From Histidinibacterium lentulum (GTDB lineage Bacteria; Pseudomonadota; Alphaproteobacteria; Rhodobacterales; Rhodobacteraceae): a stretch of 64,000 nt of DNA. The position numbers and the translations under genes were made by a program. Within the stretch, counting starts at the first letter, position 1, and the number at the start of each line of letters is the position of its first letter. The notes below the pieces were generated by a model. That model worked only from the letters and a program-made list of their open reading frames with translations. It was not told the origin of the DNA and ran no database searches. The stretch spans positions 186,001 through 250,000 of the forward strand of contig NZ_ML119082.1 in the NCBI RefSeq assembly GCF_003789055.1, written 5' to 3'. Positions 8,337-16,482 of this stretch are shown here, piece by piece.

Positions 8337-9098
8337 TCAGAGTGCGGCGGCACAGCGGTCCAGAATGTCGAGGTAGCCCTCGACCCTCCAGGCCGACCGC
8401 CCGATGAACAGCCCGTCCACATGCGGGCAGGCAATCAGCTCTTCGCAATTCTCCGGGGTGACCGACCCGCCGTAAAGGCAGGGCACCCGCCGCCCCAGAA
8501 CCTCCTCCGCGAACGCGCCGATCTCCGCCTGCCGCGCGTCGGCATAATCCGCAGAGGCGGGCGTGCCGTGCTCGCCGATGGCCCAGACGGGCTCATAGGC
8601 CAGCAGGATCGGCGCGCCGCTGCCCGCCGCCCCCGCCAGCGCCCCGCGCACCTGCGCCGCGAGGATGTCGCCGGCGCGCCCGCTCTCGCGGTCCTCCAGC
8701 GTTTCCCCGATGCAGATGAGAGGGGTCAGCCCATGCCGCAGCGCGGCGGCGACCTTCAGCCCGACCGTCTCGTCCGTCTCGCCGAAATGCGCGCGCCGCT
8801 CCGAATGGCCAAGCTCCACGAGGTCGAGCCCGCAATCGGTGAGCATCGGCGCGGAGATCTCCCCGGTCCAGGCGCCCGCATCGGCCCAGTGCATGTTCTG
8901 CGCGCCCACCTTGACGCTCGTGTCCTTCAGCCGCGCCTTGACCTGCCGCGCGGCCGTGAACGGCGGCACGACGAACCGCTGGATGCGCGCGTCCCGCTCC
9001 CCGTCCGCCTCGGCGAGTACCGCGGCAAAGGCCTCGGCCTCCGCCAGCGTCTTGTTCATCTTCCAGCTCGTGCCGATCCAGATGTCGGGCGTGCTCAT
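8337..9098 (-). CDS. eryH: Triosephosphate isomerase paralogue for tetrulose phosphate (EryH-like)
   Basis: A 253-residue TIM-barrel isomerase. All three TIM catalytic residues are present: Lys13 (TSWKMNK), His98 (GHSERR) and Glu169 (YEPVWAIG), plus the phosphate-binding LYGGSV near the C-terminus. The ATG at 9098 overlaps the stop of the DeoR-type gene (ATGA), so it is not a stand-alone central-metabolism tpiA. In Brucella the equivalent TpiA2, renamed EryH, isomerises 3-tetrulose-4-phosphate; order and partner (eryI next) match. It is also like the LerI erythrulose-phosphate isomerases of mycobacteria. The exact isomer acted on is inferred. Confidence 0.9.
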   Translation of the reverse strand: MSTPDIWIGTSWKMNKTLAEAEAFAAVLAEADGERDARIQRFVVPPFTAARQVKARLKDTSVKVGAQNMHWADAGAWTGEISAPMLTDCGLDLVELGHSERRAHFGETDETVGLKVAAALRHGLTPLICIGETLEDRESGRAGDILAAQVRGALAGAAGSGAPILLAYEPVWAIGEHGTPASADYADARQAEIGAFAEEVLGRRVPCLYGGSVTPENCEELIACPHVDGLFIGRSAWRVEGYLDILDRCAAAL

Positions 9099-9874
9099 GC
9101 GGCGGCCTCCTGTGCCCGTGCGATGGTCAGGGACAGCCCCGCGCCCTCCAGCTCCGCGCGAACCTCGGGCGGCGGGGCGCCGTCGGTGATGATGTGCCGG
9201 AACTCGCTCAGCGCCGCGAGCCGGTAGAGCGCGGCCTGCCCGAACCGCCCATGGTTCACGGCAAGACAGCACTCATCCGCCTGCCGGATCATCGCCCTTT
9301 TGCAACGGGCCACACTGTCATCCATGTGGAACACCTCGAGCCCCGCCACCGCCGGCGAGGACAGAAAGGCCAGGTCCGCCCTCAGCCCCGCCAGCGCCTC
9401 CTCGGCCAGCGAGCCGAGATAGGCGTTGTACTTCTGCGAATAGACGCCGCCGATGGCGATGAGCGTGATCCCCGCCTCGCCCTGCAGCGCCTCGAGGATG
9501 GCGACGTTGTTGGTGATCACCGTCAGCGGCCGCTTCCCGGGCACCATCCGCCCCAGCACCGCCGCCATCGAGCCGTCGTTGATCATCACCGTCATGCCCG
9601 GCTCGATCAGCTCAAGCGCCGCCCGCGCCATCGCGGCCTTGGCCTCCGCGCCCTGCCGTTCGCGGAACCGGAAATCGCTCTCGAACCGGGTCCCCGACCG
9701 GATCGTCGCGCCGCCCCGGATCTTCCGCAGAACCCCCGCCGCCTCCAGCTCGTCCAGATCGCGGTGAATGGTCATGCGCGAAACGTCGAACCGCAGCGCA
9801 AGCGCCTCGAGCTGGACCTCTCCGTCCGCCACGAGCACGTCCATGATGCAGTGCTGCCGCTCGTCGCGCTTCAT
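9095..9874 (-). CDS. DeoR-family transcriptional regulator of the polyol operon
   Basis: A 259-residue repressor-type protein. Residues about 1-55 form the DeoR winged helix-turn-helix (LEALALRFDVSRMTIHRDLD, then GVLRKIRGGA); the rest is the DeoRC sugar-phosphate sensor (VITNNVAILEAL, LIAIGGVYSQKYNAYLG). The ATG at 9874 is preferred over in-frame ATGs at 9904/9907 because GGAGG lies four bases upstream. It is downstream of eryD and translationally coupled to eryH. An inverted repeat (9915-9947) between it and eryD could be its operator or an internal promoter. The effector is probably a phosphorylated tetritol intermediate. Confidence 0.88.
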   Translation of the reverse strand: MKRDERQHCIMDVLVADGEVQLEALALRFDVSRMTIHRDLDELEAAGVLRKIRGGATIRSGTRFESDFRFRERQGAEAKAAMARAALELIEPGMTVMINDGSMAAVLGRMVPGKRPLTVITNNVAILEALQGEAGITLIAIGGVYSQKYNAYLGSLAEEALAGLRADLAFLSSPAVAGLEVFHMDDSVARCKRAMIRQADECCLAVNHGRFGQAALYRLAALSEFRHIITDGAPPPEVRAELEGAGLSLTIARAQEAAA

Positions 9875-9914
9875 CGAGCCTCCGTCTAACGTCACACTAT
9901 GCATCACAAGCTAA

Positions 9915-9947
9915 CAGGTCAATGATGTGACATTGAGTCATGACCTG
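9915..9947. promoter_or_regulatory. Inverted repeat upstream of the DeoR-type gene
   Basis: CAGGTCA (9915-9921) and TGACCTG (9941-9947) are perfect arms, extended inward by ATGA/TCA, around a TGTGACA core; further TGTGAC copies lie at 9926 and 9946. It lies in the roughly 90-base gap between eryD and the DeoR gene, a natural place for an operator or internal promoter. Its function is inferred from symmetry and position only. Confidence 0.45.
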
Positions 9948-9965
9948 TGACAAACCCCGACCGGC

Positions 9966-10919
9966 TCACCGCGCCAGCAACTGCTGCGCCGTCCGCTCGT
10001 CCGTGATCAGCCCCGACAGATGCCCGCTCCTCAGGATCGCCTGCAGCGGCCCCACCTTCTCCTCGCCGCCCGCGATCGCGATGATCCGGTCGCCGCGCCC
10101 CTTCTCCAGCGGCACGGTCACCGTCCGCGCGGTCAGCGGCGTATCGACAAGGGCGCCCTCCCGGTCGAAGAAATGCCCCAGCATCTCCCCAACGCCGCCC
10201 GACTTCGAGATCTCCTCGATCTCCCCCGGCCGGATCAGCCCCGAGACCACGAGCTGCGCCGAGGACCCGGCGGAGCCGACGCCCACCACCTTCACCGGCG
10301 CCGACCGCGCGATCTCCAGCACCTCCGAGACGCCGCGCTGGGCCAGCAGCACCTTCCGGTCCTCGATCGAATTGGCGAAGAACGGGACCGGCAGGACATA
10401 GGAACTGGCGCCGGTCTTCACGGCCAGCATGTACATCACGTCATGGGGGTTCGCCGCATAGCTGCGCGTCAGCCCCCCCATCAGCGACACGAACCGCCGG
10501 TCCGGCATCGACAGGTTGGGCATCGCCTGCACCATCGCGGCGAGCGTCCGGCCATGGCTGATCCCGATGGTCGTCACCTCGCCAAGCTCCAGCAGGCGCC
10601 GCAGGAACGACGCCCCCGCCCGCCCCAGCGTCCGCAGCGGCAGCCCGCCCTCGTCGAGATCCGGCGCGACCTCGCAGACATCCAGCCCATAGCGCCGCCG
10701 CAAGGCCTCCTCGAGCTCGATGCAGGCGACGATCTCGCCCTCGATGCTGACCTTGACCGCGCCCTCCGCGACCGCCTTCTGGATCAGCCGATGCGCCTTC
10801 ACCGAGGGCACGCCCAGCCGCTTGGCCACCTCCGCCTGCCGCAGCCCGCCGACGTAATGCAGCCAGGCGGCCCGCAGCGACAATGAGGTTTCGGCATCCG
10901 GCGAGCGATCCTTTGCCAT
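9966..10919 (-). CDS. eryD: SorC-family erythritol operon regulator EryD
   Basis: A 317-residue SorC-type regulator. The N-terminal helix-turn-helix (LRQAEVAKRLGVPSVKAHRL, about residues 28-47) is followed by the sugar-binding SorC domain (TIGISHGRTLAAMVQAMPNL, VGVGSA, GGEEKVGPLQAILRSGHLSG). It resembles EryD of Brucella and rhizobia, which represses the ery operon until erythritol or a phosphate derivative binds. The gene sits between ribH2 and the DeoR-type gene in the operon it should control; an AGAGGGCAGG site precedes its ATG. The likely target is the eryA/DUF2291 divergent promoter region at 15483-15825. Confidence 0.92.
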   Translation of the reverse strand: MAKDRSPDAETSLSLRAAWLHYVGGLRQAEVAKRLGVPSVKAHRLIQKAVAEGAVKVSIEGEIVACIELEEALRRRYGLDVCEVAPDLDEGGLPLRTLGRAGASFLRRLLELGEVTTIGISHGRTLAAMVQAMPNLSMPDRRFVSLMGGLTRSYAANPHDVMYMLAVKTGASSYVLPVPFFANSIEDRKVLLAQRGVSEVLEIARSAPVKVVGVGSAGSSAQLVVSGLIRPGEIEEISKSGGVGEMLGHFFDREGALVDTPLTARTVTVPLEKGRGDRIIAIAGGEEKVGPLQAILRSGHLSGLITDERTAQQLLAR

Positions 10920-10943
10920 GTCCTGCCCTCTGTTCCTCTCCCG

Positions 10944-11381
10944 TCAGACGCCCAGCGCCGCGACCATCCTCACCGCGGCGGCGGCCTCCGCGCCCTTCCT
11001 CACGAAATGCGCGCGGAAGAAGGCCCGGTGCTCCTCCGAGGGCTGGAAATGATGCGGCATCAGCGAGACCGAAAAGGTGGGAACCCCGGTGGCCAGCTGC
11101 GCCTGCATCAGCCCGTCCACGACCGCCGCCGCGACGAAATCATGCCGGTAAATGCCGCCGTCCACCACCAGTGCGGCACAGACGATGGCGTCATGCCCGC
11201 CCGCGCGGCCGAGTTTCTGCGCCAGAAGCGGCATCTCGAAGGCGCCGGGCACGTCGAAGACCGACATCTCCACCGGCGTGCCCGCCTCGGCCATGTCGGT
11301 CTCGAATCCGACAAGGGCCTGATCCACGATATCCGCATGCCAGCGGGCCTTGATGAAGGCGATCCTCAGCGTTTCAGTCAT
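10944..11381 (-). CDS. ribH2: Type II 6,7-dimethyl-8-ribityllumazine synthase
   Basis: A 145-residue lumazine synthase (riboflavin pathway, penultimate step: 5-amino-6-ribitylaminouracil plus dihydroxybutanone phosphate). The start at 11381 yields MTETLRIAFIKARWHADIVD, matching the start of type II enzymes of Brucella and Mesorhizobium. Other signatures are VFDVPGAFEMPL, GGIYRHDFVA, and MPHHFQPSEEHRAFFRAHF, which separate RibH2 from RibH1. It is embedded in the erythritol operon between eryC and eryD, with no FMN riboswitch visible next to it, so it is presumably induced with polyol use, perhaps to supply flavin for the FAD enzymes EryB and its paralogue. An in-frame ATG at 11405 is less likely. 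Confidence 0.93.
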   Translation of the reverse strand: MTETLRIAFIKARWHADIVDQALVGFETDMAEAGTPVEMSVFDVPGAFEMPLLAQKLGRAGGHDAIVCAALVVDGGIYRHDFVAAAVVDGLMQAQLATGVPTFSVSLMPHHFQPSEEHRAFFRAHFVRKGAEAAAAVRMVAALGV

Positions 11382-11462
11382 TCTCGATTTCCGTTGTGGA
11401 GACATGAACATAGGGCGCCCCGCGACCGGGCAAGGCGCCTTCCCCGGGGCGGCCCGCGCGCC

Positions 11463-12395
11463 TCAGAGCTTCAGATCCCGCGCGCCGCTGTCGATATGAG
11501 GCGCCCAGAAGGCGACGCTCTCGGCGATCTGCGCGATCACCTGCCGGTCGTTCGGCTCGCGCTCCTTGAACGACAGCTCGAGGCATATCTCGTTGTCCTC
11601 CGCCCCGCCCTCGGCCAGCGCCGCCAGCAGCGGGCCGGGCTGGACGGAGCCCTTGGCGTTGTATTCGGCGGTGAAGGGCCGGTGCCCCGACTTGTCCAGC
11701 ATCGACTGCTTGATATGGATGATCGGGCTCAGCTTCGGCACCGCGCGCGCCCAGGCATAGGGATCGGTGTCGTCGGGATCGGGACTGGTCACGTCGCCGT
11801 GGTCGATATCGGCCATCATCCACATGGGGATCGCCATGTCCGCGGCACTCAGCCGCTCCTGAAGGTCGAGACAGGCGCGGATCGTCTCCCCGAACTCCCG
11901 CCCCACGCTCATCGGCTCCCAGAACACATGGTCGAGCCCCGCCGCACTGCCGTGCTCCGCCACCTCCGCCCAGCAGTCGATGGCGATGCGAATGAGGTCC
12001 TCCCGCCGGGCCGGATCGTCGAAATCCCGGTAGGTCAGGATCGCGAACTGCGTGCCCACCGACCGGCCGCCCAGATCGCTGATGATGTCGGCGAAGGTCT
12101 TGAACCAGTCCACGTAGTAGCGCCGCACCTCCGGGTCCGGATGCCCGAAATGGTTGAGCCGCCCGTAGGGCCCCGTCATCCCGGATGTCACCCGGCACCC
12201 GCTGCGCCCCAGCGCGCGGTCCATCTCGCGCGTCAGCCTCCGGATCACCGGGGCGGGCCAGCTCGGGTTGATGAATTCATGCGTCAGCTGGATGTCGCGG
12301 ATGCGGATGTCCCGCGCGATCGCCTGGATCAGGTCGTCCGGCTCGGCAAAGCGGTTCACCAGCGGATTGGTATTCAGCGACAGCGTCAGGCCCAT
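11463..12395 (-). CDS. eryC: EryC, tetrulose-phosphate racemase (TIM-barrel, xylose isomerase-like)
   Basis: A 310-residue protein of the xylose isomerase-like/AP endonuclease 2 barrel family. The start at 12395 gives MGLTLSLNTNPLVNRFAEP, very close to Brucella EryC. Conserved blocks include LTHEFINPSW, FWEPMSVGREF and DIDHGD, with the Glu, His and Asp residues expected to bind a divalent metal. In Brucella, EryC interconverts L- and D-3-tetrulose-4-phosphate after EryB oxidation; older annotations call it a dehydrogenase. One base separates its ATG from the eryB stop, so translation is coupled. Family assignment is strong; the biochemical role rests on the Brucella work. Confidence 0.93.
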   Translation of the reverse strand: MGLTLSLNTNPLVNRFAEPDDLIQAIARDIRIRDIQLTHEFINPSWPAPVIRRLTREMDRALGRSGCRVTSGMTGPYGRLNHFGHPDPEVRRYYVDWFKTFADIISDLGGRSVGTQFAILTYRDFDDPARREDLIRIAIDCWAEVAEHGSAAGLDHVFWEPMSVGREFGETIRACLDLQERLSAADMAIPMWMMADIDHGDVTSPDPDDTDPYAWARAVPKLSPIIHIKQSMLDKSGHRPFTAEYNAKGSVQPGPLLAALAEGGAEDNEICLELSFKEREPNDRQVIAQIAESVAFWAPHIDSGARDLKL

Positions 12396-12396
12396 G

Positions 12397-13908
12397 TCAC
12401 GCGGCCTCGGCATGGGTGCGCCGGAACCAGTCGGCAAAGGCCGCCTGCTCCGCCTCGGTCAGATGCAGCCTGTGCTTGGTGCGCCGCCACAGGATGTCCT
12501 CGGGCGTCTGCGCCCACTCGTGCGTCATCAGGTAGCGCACCTCCGCCTCGTAGAGCTCGCCGCCGAAATGCCGCCCGAGCCCGGCGAGGGACGTGGCCTC
12601 GCCCACGATCAGCGCCACCCGCGTCCCGTAGAGCCGTCCGTAATGCCGCCGCAGGCCACGGGGCATCCACGGGTAATCCCGCTTCATCTGCCCGCTGAAG
12701 CTCTCGTAATCCGCCTTCGGCATGTCGCCGCCCGGCAGCGGGGCGGAGGCCGTCCAGTCCCGCGCCATCCCCGGAAAGAACTTCGCCAGACGGTGCATCC
12801 CCCGCTCCGCCAGCTCGCGGTAGGTGGTGATCTTGCCGCCGAAGATGTTCAGGAGCGGCGCGCCCCCCACCTCGTCGAGATCGAACACGTAGTCGCGCGT
12901 CACCGCCGAGGGATTGCCCTGCCCGTCGTCGAAGAGCGGGCGCACGCCCGAAAAACTTGTCTCCACGTCCTCGGGCGTCAGCTCCTCCTTGAAATAGCGG
13001 TTCACCGCGTCGATCAGGTAGCGGATCTCGCCCTCGTCCGCGGCCACGCTTTCGGCCTCGCCGTCATAGGCGATGTCGGTGGTGCCGATCAGCGCCTTGT
13101 CGCCCTCGTAGGGATTGATGAAGATCACCCGCTTGTCGGTATTCTGCACCAGATAGGCCTGCTCGCCCTTCCAGAACTTCGGCACGATGATGTGGCTGCC
13201 CTTCACCAGACGCACGTTCCGGGCCGAATTCGACCGCGCGACCCGGCGGACCACATCCGTCACCCAGGGCCCCGCCGCGTTCACCAGCACACGCGCGCGG
13301 AAATTGCGCCGCTCGCCCGTCCCGCTGTCCGCCACGGTCACGTGCCAGGCTCCGTTCTCGCGGCTCGCGGACACACACGGACTGCGCGTCAACACCACCG
13401 CCCCCCGTTCGGCCGCATCCACCGCGTTCAGGATCACCAGCCGCGCGTCGTCGACCCAGCAGTCGGAATACTCGAAACCCCTGGTGTAGCGGTCCTTCAG
13501 CGGCGCCCCCTCGGGGTCGCGCCGCAGGTTCAGGCTTCTTGTACCCGGAAGCCGCACCCGCCCGCCGAGATGGTCATAGAGGAACAGCCCCAGCCGGATC
13601 AGCCAGGCCGGCCGGTCCTGCGGGCTGTGCGGCAGCACGAACCGCATCGGCCAGATGATGTGCGGCGCGTTGCGCATCAGCACCTCCCGCTCGATCAGCG
13701 CCTCCCGCACCAGCCGGAACTCCCGGTACTCGAGATACCTCAGCCCGCCATGCACCAGCTTGCCCGACCGCGACGAGGTCCCCTCCGCCAGGTCGCCCTT
13801 CTCGCACAGCGCGACCTTCAGCCCGCGCCCCGCCGCATCCCGCGCGATCCCCGCGCCATTGATGCCGCCCCCGATCACGAACAGGTCGACTTCGGTCAGG
13901 TCACTCAT
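12397..13908 (-). CDS. eryB: EryB, FAD-dependent erythritol-phosphate dehydrogenase
   Basis: A 503-residue GlpD-family flavoprotein. FAD-binding GGGINGAG is at residues 13-20, then GTSSRSGKLVHGGLRYLEY, VNAAGPWVTDV and IFGGKITTYRELAERGM, the usual landmarks; the C-terminal cap has the expected length. It oxidises erythritol-4-phosphate to 3-tetrulose-4-phosphate, giving electrons to the respiratory chain. The ATG at 13908 overlaps the eryA stop (ATGA), and eryC follows after one base, so A-B-C form a tightly coupled translational unit. A long upstream extension of the open frame runs antisense-like through eryA and is not used. Confidence 0.94.
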   Translation of the reverse strand: MSDLTEVDLFVIGGGINGAGIARDAAGRGLKVALCEKGDLAEGTSSRSGKLVHGGLRYLEYREFRLVREALIEREVLMRNAPHIIWPMRFVLPHSPQDRPAWLIRLGLFLYDHLGGRVRLPGTRSLNLRRDPEGAPLKDRYTRGFEYSDCWVDDARLVILNAVDAAERGAVVLTRSPCVSASRENGAWHVTVADSGTGERRNFRARVLVNAAGPWVTDVVRRVARSNSARNVRLVKGSHIIVPKFWKGEQAYLVQNTDKRVIFINPYEGDKALIGTTDIAYDGEAESVAADEGEIRYLIDAVNRYFKEELTPEDVETSFSGVRPLFDDGQGNPSAVTRDYVFDLDEVGGAPLLNIFGGKITTYRELAERGMHRLAKFFPGMARDWTASAPLPGGDMPKADYESFSGQMKRDYPWMPRGLRRHYGRLYGTRVALIVGEATSLAGLGRHFGGELYEAEVRYLMTHEWAQTPEDILWRRTKHRLHLTEAEQAAFADWFRRTHAEAA

Positions 13909-15482
13909 GTCGCTGCTCCCTCGATGAACCGCCGCACCTCGGCCATGCGGCCCCAGACCGGGGCGAGGCCCTCGCGCGCGGCGCGGTAGGACGTGAAAAG
14001 CCTGTCGTAAAGCGGCACCAGCGCCCGGTCCGGCAGTTCCGCCTCCTGCAACAGCGGCGTCACCCAGTCGGCGATGCAGGCATCCATGTCCCGGTAGGCG
14101 CCGATCGCCACCGCCGCCATCATCGCGCAGCCCGCCGCCCCCGCCTCGTCCCGGGCCGAAACCCTGACCTTCGTGTCGAGCGTCGCCGCCAGCACGCCCC
14201 TGAGCGCCGCCGACCGCGCCGCGCCCCCGGTCAGCCGCAGCTCTCCGGGCATGTCGCCCATGACGCCGTAGCAATCCCGCGCCGCCATCCCGATCCCCTC
14301 GATCACCGCCCGCACGAGATCGGGAAAGCGGTGCCCCGCATGGAGCCCCACGACAGACGCCCGCGCCGCCGCATCGACGAAGGGCCCCCTCTCCCCCGCC
14401 TCCGAGATGTAGGGATGATAGACGAGCGCCCCCGGCGCGGACCGCGCCATCCAGCCGTCGATCCGCTGCACGATCTCGCCATGGTCCGGCGCCGAGCCGA
14501 ACTCCGCCACCAGATCGGCCGCCAGCGCCAGCACCCAGTCGATGTTCAGCGTCGCCGCCATGTTCGACTGCACCTGCGTCACGACCCCCTGAACCGGCAG
14601 GCAGATCACATAGCCCGTCCCCTCGGCGTTCAGATGCACCCCCTCGGCGCCGACCGCCCGCATGTGCACGCCCGTCGAGCCCACGGTCGAGCAGGCCGCG
14701 CCCGCGTCCCCCGTATGCACCCCCGCCCCCAGCGCGGTCATCGCCATGTCCACATAGCCAAGGCTGACCGGCGTGCCCTCGAGCAGCCCCGTCGCCTCCG
14801 CCGCCGCCGCCGTCAGCGGAAAGACGACCTCCGATCCGTCCACGATCTCCGGCAGCAGATGCCTGTGCGCCTCGAGCCCCAGCGCCCCGATCACCGCGTC
14901 GCTGTACCGCCGGGTTCGGAAATCCCCGAAGGTGAAACCGGCCTCCGAAGGGTCGGTCGCCCGGACCCCCGTCAGGTTCAGAAAGAGCCAGTCCTTGCAA
15001 TGGAGCGCCACCTCCGCCCGCTCCAGCAGCCCGGGCGCCGTCGCCGCCATATGCGCCATCTGGCTGCCCTGCTGGCAGGTGTTCAGCCCGGTGCCCGTCG
15101 CCTCGAACCGCGCCCGCTCGCCCGCTCCCTTCACGAGCCGCGACACCGTGGGCGCCGCCCTCGCATCGAGCCAGAGCCACGCATCCGCAACCGGTGCATT
15201 GCCCTTGCCCACAAGCCAGGTCCCGTCGCCTTGCCCGGTCACCGCCACCGCCGCCGTGCGCCGCGCCAGCCCCTCGACCCGCTCTCCGAGCGCCCGGAGC
15301 GCGCGGGCGCAATCCGCCCATGTCCGCTCCAGCGACTGGGTGACCGCGCCCTCCGCGCCCGTTTCGTAGCCGTTGCGCACCGAGGCGACGGCAAGCTGCC
15401 GCCCGCCCATGTCAAAGGCCACGGCCTTCATGACCGACGTGCCCGCATCCACCCCGATCACCAGGTCCGGCGATGCCGTCAT
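13905..15482 (-). CDS. eryA: EryA, erythritol kinase
   Basis: A 525-residue FGGY kinase, first enzyme of the erythritol pathway (ATP plus erythritol to erythritol-4-phosphate). The start at 15482 (MTASPDLVIGVDAGTSVMKA) has a GGAAGGGGAG site upstream; the N-terminal VGVDAGTS-type loop binds phosphate, and LTGGAARSAALRGVLAATL plus EAGAAGCAMMAAVAIGA make the C-terminal nucleotide site. It is promoter-proximal in the long minus-strand operon and faces the transporter operon across a shared 343-base regulatory gap. The order A-B-C and the divergent EFG transporter match the Brucella/rhizobial ery loci. Confidence 0.94.
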   Translation of the reverse strand: MTASPDLVIGVDAGTSVMKAVAFDMGGRQLAVASVRNGYETGAEGAVTQSLERTWADCARALRALGERVEGLARRTAAVAVTGQGDGTWLVGKGNAPVADAWLWLDARAAPTVSRLVKGAGERARFEATGTGLNTCQQGSQMAHMAATAPGLLERAEVALHCKDWLFLNLTGVRATDPSEAGFTFGDFRTRRYSDAVIGALGLEAHRHLLPEIVDGSEVVFPLTAAAAEATGLLEGTPVSLGYVDMAMTALGAGVHTGDAGAACSTVGSTGVHMRAVGAEGVHLNAEGTGYVICLPVQGVVTQVQSNMAATLNIDWVLALAADLVAEFGSAPDHGEIVQRIDGWMARSAPGALVYHPYISEAGERGPFVDAAARASVVGLHAGHRFPDLVRAVIEGIGMAARDCYGVMGDMPGELRLTGGAARSAALRGVLAATLDTKVRVSARDEAGAAGCAMMAAVAIGAYRDMDACIADWVTPLLQEAELPDRALVPLYDRLFTSYRAAREGLAPVWGRMAEVRRFIEGAAT

Positions 15483-15825
15483 GAGACTCCCCTTCCGTCG
15501 ATCGGTCCGCGTCGTGCCCCCGGGCGGCGTCGGGCCCCGTGGGAATGACGACCTAGCACAGAACTTTCGCCCGAACTGATTTTTTTTGCAGACAGAGCAA
15601 TTTTTTTCACTTAACGTCCCTCCACGGTCAAGAAAACCAGAAGGTTCAGGGCCGGGACGTTCTGCGGGCCATCGCCGCAGGCGTCGAAAAGGGGGGAATC
15701 CGCTCGGGACTCGCAAGGTCTGGAAGGCCCTCCCGGCCGCGTCGGTTCCGGCGCGGAGTTGCGTAGGGGTGCCGCGCTCGACGGCGCCCGATCGAAGGGT
15801 CGTGCGGACAATCTGCTGGGGCGCC
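15483..15825. promoter_or_regulatory. Divergent promoter/operator region between eryA and the transporter operon
   Basis: The only gap between the two divergent ery operons, so both promoters must lie here. The centre (about 15560-15615) is strikingly AT-rich for this genome, with two T-runs (15580-15587 and 15601-15607) flanking a TTGC (15586-15589) N7 GCAA (15597-15600) inverted repeat. That is the best candidate EryD (SorC-type) operator. A TTAACGTCCC follows at 15611. No start sites can be fixed from sequence alone. Confidence 0.6.
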
Positions 15826-16482
15826 ATGTCAACCACCGACACCGAAACCACTCCTGCCCGCCGCGGCCTTCCGCGGCGGCTGATCGTCGCCGCCCTTGCC
15901 GCGGCGCTCGTCGCCGCCATGGCGCTCGACACCACCGTCGTGCGCGTGGGCTCCGAGGAGGACCTGCGCGAGCAGGCCTTCGACGCGGACAGCTTCGGTC
16001 AGGCGGAATTTCCCCGGATCCGCGATCTCGTGATCGAAAAGGCCCCAGATGCCGTGACCCTTGCCACCGAACTCGCCGCCGACCGCAACGCCGCCATCGC
16101 GGCCTACGGCACATCGGGCGGCACCTTCCCGGTCCTGACCGTCGCCTTCACCGGAACCGCTCTCGAGGGCGCCTCGGGCATCTTCGGCGTCGACGTCGAC
16201 GGCATGCCCGAGGGCACGGCGATACGCGTGCAGACCGGCCCCGCGATCAACGGCACCGACCTGCGCGACGTGCCCGGCGACATCCAGTTCGGCATGTTCA
16301 CGAATCAGATCGAGTATCAGGACGTCGGCTCCGCCATCAACCGCGCCATGTCCGCCGAAGTGCTCTCCGATCTCGACCGCGATGCGCTGACCGGCAAGAC
16401 CGTCACCGTCGTTGGCGCCTTCACCCTGATCAACCCGGCGAACTGGCTGGTCACCCCCGTGCGCTTCGAGGTCTCCGAATGA
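15826..16482 (+). CDS. DUF2291 family membrane-anchored periplasmic protein
   Basis: A 218-residue protein; start at 15826 after GCTGGGGCG. An N-terminal hydrophobic segment (LIVAALAAALVAAMALDTTV, about residues 18-37) follows a basic ARRGLPRR, giving an N-terminal anchor or uncleaved signal with the bulk in the periplasm. DUF2291 proteins occur as the first gene of RbsABC-like sugar transport operons in proteobacteria, exactly the position here, overlapping eryE by ATGA. The function is unknown; a transport accessory role is inferred from this conserved context. Confidence 0.85.
   Translation: MSTTDTETTPARRGLPRRLIVAALAAALVAAMALDTTVVRVGSEEDLREQAFDADSFGQAEFPRIRDLVIEKAPDAVTLATELAADRNAAIAAYGTSGGTFPVLTVAFTGTALEGASGIFGVDVDGMPEGTAIRVQTGPAINGTDLRDVPGDIQFGMFTNQIEYQDVGSAINRAMSAEVLSDLDRDALTGKTVTVVGAFTLINPANWLVTPVRFEVSE

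Noticed and set aside
8337-9098. Housekeeping triosephosphate isomerase
   Set aside because: Overlap with the DeoR gene and position before the RpiB-like gene in an ery operon fit EryH; ordinary TIM activity cannot be excluded but is not the simplest reading.
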